Origin: Candidatus Gastranaerophilales bacterium
GTDB taxonomy: Bacteria; Cyanobacteriota; Vampirovibrionia; Gastranaerophilales; Gastranaerophilaceae
DNA length: 6,273 nucleotides
Direction: 5' to 3'
Assembly (NCBI GenBank): GCA_900772035.1
Contig: CAAGQE010000043.1
Coordinates: 1-6,273, forward strand
In this document: positions 1 to 6,273 of the stretch, piece by piece
How positions within the stretch are numbered: position 1 is the first letter of the stretch
Layout: every line of letters begins with the position of its first letter
Made by a program: the position numbers and the translations under genes
The notes under the pieces: model-generated
The model's input: only the letters and a program-made list of their open reading frames with translations
What the model was told of the DNA's origin: nothing
Database searches by the model: none

Positions 1-49
1 CTTTAGCCGAAGTATCTTTCGTTTGAGCAAGACCTACATCCTGAAAAAA

Positions 50-304
50 TTATAAATCTTGAAAATTGTAGTCAAAATCACAAGATTTCAGCAACTCCGA
101 AACATCCGTATCAAACATTTTAGCAATTCTTAAAAGTGTCGAAAACTTTAAATCAAACAAGCCGTTTTCAACCCTGCTCCAAGTCGCAGTAGTCAAATAT
201 CCTTTTTTCATAACAAATTCATTAAGGGACTTTGATTCTTTCATCCTCAAAGACTTAACTTTTTGTCCGAATTTTTTCAGATTATTTTTGTCTGATTGTT
301 GCAT
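50..304 (-). CDS. Small Xre/Cro-family helix-turn-helix DNA-binding protein
   Basis: This 84-residue protein is almost entirely one HTH_3/Xre-type domain (about residues 9-72). A first helix (KKFGQKVKSLR) is followed by a scaffold helix (SLNEFVMKKG, 26-35) and a recognition-helix region TTATWSRVENGL (38-49). The SRVENG motif and the following LLRIAKMFDTDVSELL (57-72) are typical of the family, which binds operator DNA, usually as a dimer. No second domain for ligand binding or catalysis is visible; the tail after residue 72 is short and acidic. The ATG at 304 is chosen because the next Met (residue 21) would remove helix 1. The only purine-rich match upstream (AGG) lies one base from the ATG, so ribosome binding looks weak. 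It faces a tiny ORF at 355 across about 50 bp and may control that interval or itself. The targets are unknown; it could be a phage/plasmid-derived repressor or an antitoxin-like regulator, but no partner toxin is seen in the window. Confidence 0.85.
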   Translation of the reverse strand: MQQSDKNNLKKFGQKVKSLRMKESKSLNEFVMKKGYLTTATWSRVENGLFDLKFSTLLRIAKMFDTDVSELLKSCDFDYNFQDL

Positions 305-307
305 ACC

Positions 308-344
308 TGTAATGTTAGATGTATTTTAGATTTAAGTCATTACA
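308..344. promoter_or_regulatory. Possible operator/control region between divergent starts
   Basis: A 7-bp inverted repeat TGTAATG (308-314) / CATTACA (338-344) encloses two direct copies of TTAGAT (315-320 and 326-331) spaced 11 bp apart, close to one helical turn. The stretch lies just upstream of the HTH gene (ATG at 304, minus) and upstream of the small ORF at 355 (plus). A minus-strand -10-like TAAAAT (323-328) overlaps the second TTAGAT. Autoregulated Xre-type repressors commonly bind such sites, so this is a reasonable operator candidate. In AT-rich DNA, though, short repeats of this kind arise by chance, and no convincing -35 box is visible. Confidence 0.3.
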
Positions 345-354
345 CGAGTGCAAT

Positions 355-444
355 ATGAAAAGAATATTACTATCGGTTGTGTTATTGCTAATTTGTGAAA
401 GCATAACGGGGACCCCAGCGGATTTCCGTAGGGCGAAGCGATAG
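355..444 (+). pseudogene. 29-codon ORF with secretion-signal-like N-terminus, probably a truncated gene start
   Basis: ATG at 355 opens a 29-residue frame ending at TAG 442-444. The first residues, MKRILLSVVLLLIC, are a textbook Sec signal start: two basic residues then a hydrophobic run. The Cys at residue 14 (LLLIC) is not a convincing lipobox. After about residue 18 the reading frame enters the GC-rich repeat island that begins near 408 and encodes GTPADFRRAKR before stopping, so the C-terminus is repeat DNA rather than a protein domain. A weak GAG (346-348) lies six bases before the ATG. The simplest reading is the 5' end of a former secreted-protein gene interrupted by a repeat; alternatives are a genuine tiny membrane peptide or chance. 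No family is recognised. Confidence 0.3.
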
Positions 445-521
445 CGTAGTCCCGAAATTACAAAAACAAAAGTGAGTGCTAACGTAGTGAAACAAACGAC
501 TTGTTTTTGTGAAGGAAATCC
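408..521. repeat. GC-rich island with nested inverted repeats, candidate dispersed palindromic element
   Basis: Base composition changes abruptly: 408-454 is about 66% GC within AT-rich surroundings. It opens with the palindrome GGGGACCCC (408-416). An outer inverted pair GGATTTCC (420-427) / GGAAATCC (514-521) encloses a perfect 10-bp inner pair ACAAAAACAA (460-469) / TTGTTTTTGT (501-510) with a 31-nt loop. Two related words, TAGCGTAGT (442-450) and TAACGTAGT (479-487), recur inside, beside a GCGA-rich string (GGCGAAGCGATAGCG). No ORF of note crosses it. This resembles the small intergenic palindromic repeats (REP/MITE-like) scattered through many bacterial genomes, but with only one copy in view, dispersal is an inference. 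A structured RNA is the main alternative. Confidence 0.45.
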
Positions 522-526
522 AAGAC

Positions 527-566
527 AATTCAGGGTGACAGATATTGGAATAAATTCAGGGTGGCA
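527..566. repeat. Pair of 14-bp direct repeats
   Basis: AATTCAGGGTGACA (527-540) and AATTCAGGGTGGCA (553-566) match at 13 of 14 positions with a 26-bp period. They lie between the GC-rich repeat island and the valS terminator. Read on the minus strand they contain CACCCTGAATT, a word reminiscent of short intergenic repeats seen in other bacteria. They could be the edge of the same repeat unit, direct repeats flanking an insertion, or binding sites. No coding role is seen. Confidence 0.45.
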
Positions 567-585
567 TTACTTTATTTTCGCAACA

Positions 586-612
586 AAAAAGAGCGCTTTT
601 GACGCTCTTTTT
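586..612 (-). terminator. Rho-independent terminator of valS
   Basis: A perfect 10-bp stem is formed by AAAAAGAGCG (586-595) and CGCTCTTTTT (603-612) with a 7-nt loop. On the minus strand the hairpin starts about 20 bases after the valS stop (632-634) and its 3' arm ends in a run of T, as expected of an intrinsic terminator. The symmetric A/T flanks mean it could also stop plus-strand transcripts coming from 305-585. Confidence 0.85.
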
Positions 613-631
613 ATTTAGGAAAATATGAAAA

Positions 632-3271
<2,640 letters not shown>

Positions 3272-3325
3272 ATTTTCTGTGCCTCTTAGTCTTTTTTCTA
3301 TAACATATCATGAAAATATATAAAT

Positions 3326-3354
3326 ATTATTAAAAAGTTAAAAAATTTTGCAAA
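3326..3354 (-). promoter_or_regulatory. Candidate sigma70-type promoter for valS
   Basis: On the minus strand, TTTGCA (forward 3349-3354; 4 of 6 to TTGACA) and AATAAT (forward 3326-3331; 5 of 6 to TATAAT) are separated by 17 bp. They would give a leader of roughly 45-50 nt containing the valS SD. The region is so AT-rich that other -10-like words occur nearby, so the exact choice is uncertain. No T-box or other riboswitch-like structure is visible in this short leader. Confidence 0.3.
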
Positions 3355-3430
3355 ACAAATGAACTATTTTTTAAAAACGTCGTTATAAATTGTGTACAAA
3401 CTTGAAATGTGAAAAATCAAACAAAAAAAT

Positions 3431-3460
3431 TTATCAAAAAAAATATTTTTGATATATAAT
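3431..3460 (+). promoter_or_regulatory. Candidate promoter of the exporter operon
   Basis: A perfect TATAAT (3455-3460) is preceded at 18 bp by TTATCA (3431-3436; 4 of 6 to TTGACA), in an A-rich tract (3421-3443) that could act as an UP-like element. Only nine bases separate the -10 box from the ATG at 3470, so transcription starting about 7 bases downstream (near A3467) would leave a leader of only about three nucleotides. If the real promoter lies further upstream in the AT-rich interval, this match is coincidental. Confidence 0.4.
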
Positions 3461-3469
3461 CGTAACACT

Positions 3470-4903
3470 ATGAAAAAACAACTTACAGTCTTAAAAAGAA
3501 CAGTTGCCGCTCTGTTATTCCTTGCAATTACAAGCATTATTGCACCTGCGGCATTCGCAATTCAAGATTTGGATACTTTAAAAGGCGGGGAAACAATCAC
3601 TCTGGAAGATTGTCTAAATCACGCATTCTCTCACAGCCCTCATATCAAAAAGGCTCAAAATAATATTTTAAAGTACAACAGTAAAATCGGACAGACAAAG
3701 TCCGTATACTTCCCGTCGTTATCGGCAAGTACGGGGTATTACATCTCTCAAAACGACAGAGGTTGGGATAATTCCAAAAATTATCACGGTGTAACGGTCG
3801 GTTTGAGCCAAAAAATCTGGGATTTCGGCAAAATGAACGCAACCTTGAATGCCGACAAATACAACAAGCGCGCAGCCGAACTCGACCTTGAATACGCATA
3901 CGTTCAAACGGCTTACAACGTAAAAGATTCTTACTACAAGAGTTTGAACTATTGGGCAAAGATTTTAATCAATCAACGCAACGTTGCAATTCAACAGTTG
4001 AACTTTGAAAGAGCATCGGCGCTTTATGCGGAAGGCTTAAAGTCCAGAATTGATGTGGTTGATGCGGAAGTCGCTCTCAACAACGCGAAATTCGCTCTTG
4101 CAGAAGCGTACAGCACGTATTATACGGAAATTATGATTTTGAAAAACAGAATGTACTGGTCGGAATGCCCGAACCAATACGTTCTTGCCCCAACAGAACT
4201 GTTTAACGTTTTGATGGATTACAAATACGAATCCGATTTGTCGAAAATGCCTGCAAACTCCGAATACAACACGGTTTTGACTCAAGGTATCAGAAAAGCA
4301 AACATTTTGGGCAACAAAAAAGAGGATTTCCTCGTTCTTCCTCACGATGTGAACTGGTATTTGAACGAATCCCGTACAAAAAATCCTTATCTTCTCGGCA
4401 TAAAACTCATTGAGAGTGCGGCGGAAGAAAATCTCAAGGGTGTAAAAAGAATGTATAACCCCGATTTGGATTTGAGCCTCGGATATAACCTCAAAAATAC
4501 ATCTGCCGTTGTTTCCAACGGATTTGATATCGGTGTGAAATTCGGCTTCGGTAACGTAAACGCTATGTATATGAAAACCAAACTCGAAGAAGCCCGCGCA
4601 AACCTTGATATGGCTAAAAATGACACCGAAACATACTTAATCGATAACGAATGGGATGTTCGCGATAAGTGTGGCTGGATGCTCAAATTCCCGAATGAAA
4701 TCAATATTAAATTAGACCAAATAGAACGCTCGCTGGAGTATTTACAACTCGCAGACGGTCGTTATACAGTCGGAACAGGTAACTTTATCGAACTTCAAAA
4801 GGCTGCTCACGAATATTACAATGCTCAACTTGAGTATGTGGATGTAATTTGCGAATACAACAGAGTTCTTGCGATGCTCGATAAATCAATAGGACAAAGA
4901 TAA
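3470..4903 (+). CDS. TolC-family outer-membrane efflux channel
   Basis: This 477-residue protein would form the trimeric outer-membrane/periplasmic tunnel of a tripartite exporter. A Sec signal peptide covers residues 1-30 (basic MKKQLTVLKR, a hydrophobic core, then APAAFA with likely cleavage after Ala30). Two tandem OEP repeats follow. The first starts at LEDCLNHAFSHSPHIKKAQ (45-63) with the turn YFPSLSAS (80-87) and a helical return ALYAEGLKSRIDVVDAEVAL (184-203). The second starts near NPYLLGIKLIESAAEE (305-320) with YNPDLDLSLGY (329-339) and ends with RYTVGTGNFIELQKAAHEY (431-449). The segment 231-303 between the repeats is somewhat long. A TTG at 3449 would extend the frame by seven residues, but ATG 3470 gives a cleaner signal peptide. 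No Shine-Dalgarno is visible before either start. Its stop overlaps the next gene by one base (TAATG), pointing to one operon. Family assignment is strong; the exported substrate is unknown. Confidence 0.92.
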   Translation: MKKQLTVLKRTVAALLFLAITSIIAPAAFAIQDLDTLKGGETITLEDCLNHAFSHSPHIKKAQNNILKYNSKIGQTKSVYFPSLSASTGYYISQNDRGWDNSKNYHGVTVGLSQKIWDFGKMNATLNADKYNKRAAELDLEYAYVQTAYNVKDSYYKSLNYWAKILINQRNVAIQQLNFERASALYAEGLKSRIDVVDAEVALNNAKFALAEAYSTYYTEIMILKNRMYWSECPNQYVLAPTELFNVLMDYKYESDLSKMPANSEYNTVLTQGIRKANILGNKKEDFLVLPHDVNWYLNESRTKNPYLLGIKLIESAAEENLKGVKRMYNPDLDLSLGYNLKNTSAVVSNGFDIGVKFGFGNVNAMYMKTKLEEARANLDMAKNDTETYLIDNEWDVRDKCGWMLKFPNEINIKLDQIERSLEYLQLADGRYTVGTGNFIELQKAAHEYYNAQLEYVDVICEYNRVLAMLDKSIGQR

Positions 4904-6051
4904 TGAAGAAAAAACTGATTATTTCCATAGCGGTTATAATTATCGCAATCATTGTGTTTTGCCAATTTTCGGCAGGTAAGGGCAAAAATGCCGATTACGA
5001 TATTGCAAAGGTAGAAAAGCGAGATATGGTACAGACTGTTGAGGCTTCAGGTACCGTAAACCCCGTTCAATCGGTCGATATCGGTTCTCAGGTTTCAGGA
5101 AAAATCAGCAAACTCTATGTCGATTACAATTCCAAGGTCAAAAAAGGTCAACTTCTCGCGGAAATCGACCCGTCTTTGTTCCAAGCCTCAGTTGACAAGG
5201 CAAGAGCGGATTTGAACAACGCAAAGGCTAATTATGCAAAGGTTTTGGCGCAAGCGACCTACAAAAAATCAAACTACGAAAGATATGCCAGATTGTACCA
5301 AAAACATTATGTTTCCAAGGATGAAGTCGAATCGGCTTATTCAAACTACATAGCAAGCCAATCCGAATTGTCTGCAATGCAGGCTAATATCAAGCAGGCA
5401 CAAGCGAATTTGGATACTGCGGAAACAAATATGTTTTACACAAAAATTACCTCGCCCGTTGACGGTGTAGTTGTTTCAAGGGCTGTCGACGAAGGTCAAA
5501 CCGTTGCATCAAGTTTCCAAACACCTGAATTGTTCGTGGTTGCACAAGATTTGACCCAAATGCAAATTGAAGTCAGCGTTTCTGAAGCCGATATCGGAAA
5601 AATCAAAGAAGGTCAGGCTGCGGAATATACCCTCGACGGTTATCCCGATGACGTTTTCAAAGGGGTTGTTTCTCAAATAAGAATTTCTCCCACGACCGTT
5701 TCAAACGTTACGACTTACACGGTTATTGTGGATGTCAAAAACGATGACGATATCTTGAAGCCGGGCATGAATGCGAACGTTACGATTATCACGATGAACG
5801 AAAAAGACGCTCTTTGCGTTCCGAATTTGGCTTTGAAATATGTTCCGAAAAATGTGACAGAAAAGTTCAAAGAGCAAGGAATTTGGGTGCTTAAATCAAG
5901 AAAACCCGAAAGAATTGAGATTAAAACAGGCTTGAAAGACGGCGATTTTACGCAGATTATCTCTGACGAAATCCAAGAAGGCACGGAAGTTCTTATGCCC
6001 ATCAAGTCCGATAAAAAGAAAAATGCGGGCGGTCCGCCGAGAATGTTCTAA
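4903..6051 (+). CDS. MacA-like periplasmic adaptor (membrane fusion protein, RND/HlyD superfamily)
   Basis: This 382-residue protein would link the inner-membrane ABC transporter to the outer-membrane channel. It has an N-terminal membrane anchor (about residues 4-20, IISIAVIIIAIIVF). A barrel-sandwich (lipoyl-like) first half follows at VEASGTVNPVQSVDIGSQVS (46-65) to GQLLAEIDP (82-90). An alpha-helical hairpin with coiled-coil character spans about 92-178, and the second lipoyl half contains KITSPVDGVVVSRAVDEGQT (181-200). Beta-barrel and membrane-proximal segments run to the end, including ILKPGMNANVTI (284-295). The tail is lysine-rich and ends GGPPRMF. An AGGA (4891-4894) eight bases before the ATG is a good ribosome site, and the ATG overlaps the upstream stop. 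MacA is the nearest family by motifs and by the following MacB-type ATPase, but this does not prove macrolide export; peptides, lipids or siderophores are equally possible cargo. Confidence 0.92.
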   Translation: MKKKLIISIAVIIIAIIVFCQFSAGKGKNADYDIAKVEKRDMVQTVEASGTVNPVQSVDIGSQVSGKISKLYVDYNSKVKKGQLLAEIDPSLFQASVDKARADLNNAKANYAKVLAQATYKKSNYERYARLYQKHYVSKDEVESAYSNYIASQSELSAMQANIKQAQANLDTAETNMFYTKITSPVDGVVVSRAVDEGQTVASSFQTPELFVVAQDLTQMQIEVSVSEADIGKIKEGQAAEYTLDGYPDDVFKGVVSQIRISPTTVSNVTTYTVIVDVKNDDDILKPGMNANVTIITMNEKDALCVPNLALKYVPKNVTEKFKEQGIWVLKSRKPERIEIKTGLKDGDFTQIISDEIQEGTEVLMPIKSDKKKNAGGPPRMF

Positions 6052-6054
6052 AAA

Positions 6055-6273
6055 ATGATAAAAAACGTTATTGAAGTACACAACTTGATAAAAACTTATC
6101 AAACGGGTGATACGTCGTTCAACGCGCTGAACGATGTCTCTTTGACCGTCAAAAAAGGTGAGTTTGTCGCAATTATGGGTGCTTCGGGGTCGGGAAAATC
6201 AACCTTTATGAACCAAATCGGCTGCCTCGACAAGCCGACTTCGGGAAAATATTTACTCGACGGAATCGATGTC
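6055..6273 (+). CDS. ABC transporter ATP-binding protein, MacB/LolD type (3' end outside window)
   Basis: Only the first 73 codons are present and the frame is open to the window edge. The start reads MIKNVIEVHNLIKTYQTGDT, followed by FNALNDVSLTVKKGEFVAIM, then the Walker A motif GASGSGKST (residues 42-50) and FMNQIGCLDKPTSGKYLLDG. The A-loop Tyr (residue 15) and the GCLDKPTSG stretch are characteristic of the MacB/LolD/FtsE-like ATPase subfamily, which powers substrate extrusion from the inner membrane or periplasm. It begins three bases after the adaptor stop with only a weak GAGAA upstream, so translational coupling is likely. Whether the permease is fused in the same chain (as in MacB) or separate cannot be seen. 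Placement after TolC- and MacA-like genes makes it the motor of that exporter. Confidence 0.93.
   Translation, partial: MIKNVIEVHNLIKTYQTGDTSFNALNDVSLTVKKGEFVAIMGASGSGKSTFMNQIGCLDKPTSGKYLLDGIDV

Noticed and set aside
50..444. Toxin-antitoxin pair formed by the HTH protein and the 29-codon ORF
   Set aside because: The genes are divergent rather than co-directional, the small ORF has a secretion signal and ends in repeat DNA, and no toxin fold can be recognised.
408..566. CRISPR array or tRNA gene in the repeat-rich intergenic region
   Set aside because: There are only two short direct repeats, without regular repeat-spacer units, and the palindromic arms do not form a cloverleaf or contain tRNA consensus boxes.
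3272..3469. T-box or other riboswitch controlling valS
   Set aside because: The leader is short and extremely AT-rich, with no T-box-like conserved sequence, specifier stem or terminator hairpin on the minus strand.
3645..4704. Minus-strand open frames within the TolC-family gene
   Set aside because: They are antisense to a well-supported gene, and their translations have no recognisable domain.

Overview
The window looks like the chromosome of a low-GC, Gram-negative bacterium. The diderm envelope is inferred from a TolC-type outer-membrane channel gene followed directly by a periplasmic adaptor and an ABC ATPase. Genes are moderately AT-rich; the intergenic DNA between valS and the channel gene is extremely AT-rich (about 16% GC over 3301-3470). 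The species cannot be fixed from this sequence. An uncultured gut-type lineage such as Gastranaerophilales/Melainabacteria is only a guess from overall style.

Left part (1-631): a small Xre/Cro-type DNA-binding protein lies on the minus strand (50-304). Facing away from it is a 29-codon ORF (355-444, plus) that begins like a secreted protein but soon runs into a GC-rich, repeat-like island (about 408-521). Two near-identical 14-bp direct repeats follow (527-540, 553-566), then a strong hairpin terminator (586-612). The stretch 305-585 has no ordinary gene and looks like repeat-invaded or decayed DNA.

Middle (632-3271, minus): a complete valyl-tRNA synthetase with intact synthetic and editing motifs, ending at the hairpin terminator. 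Its start faces the exporter operon across a 198-bp AT-rich divergent region that should hold both promoters.

Right part (3470-6273, plus): a tightly packed tripartite exporter operon. It comprises a TolC-family outer-membrane channel (477 aa), a MacA-like periplasmic adaptor whose start overlaps the channel stop by one base, and the first 73 codons of a MacB/LolD-type ABC ATPase starting three bases after the adaptor stop. Together these would span inner membrane, periplasm and outer membrane; the cargo cannot be read from the sequence. The channel gene has no visible Shine-Dalgarno and a perfect TATAAT box only nine bases before its ATG, suggesting an almost leaderless mRNA.

No clearly novel multi-gene system is visible. 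The most unusual items are the 308-566 repeat/remnant region and the near-leaderless start of the channel gene.
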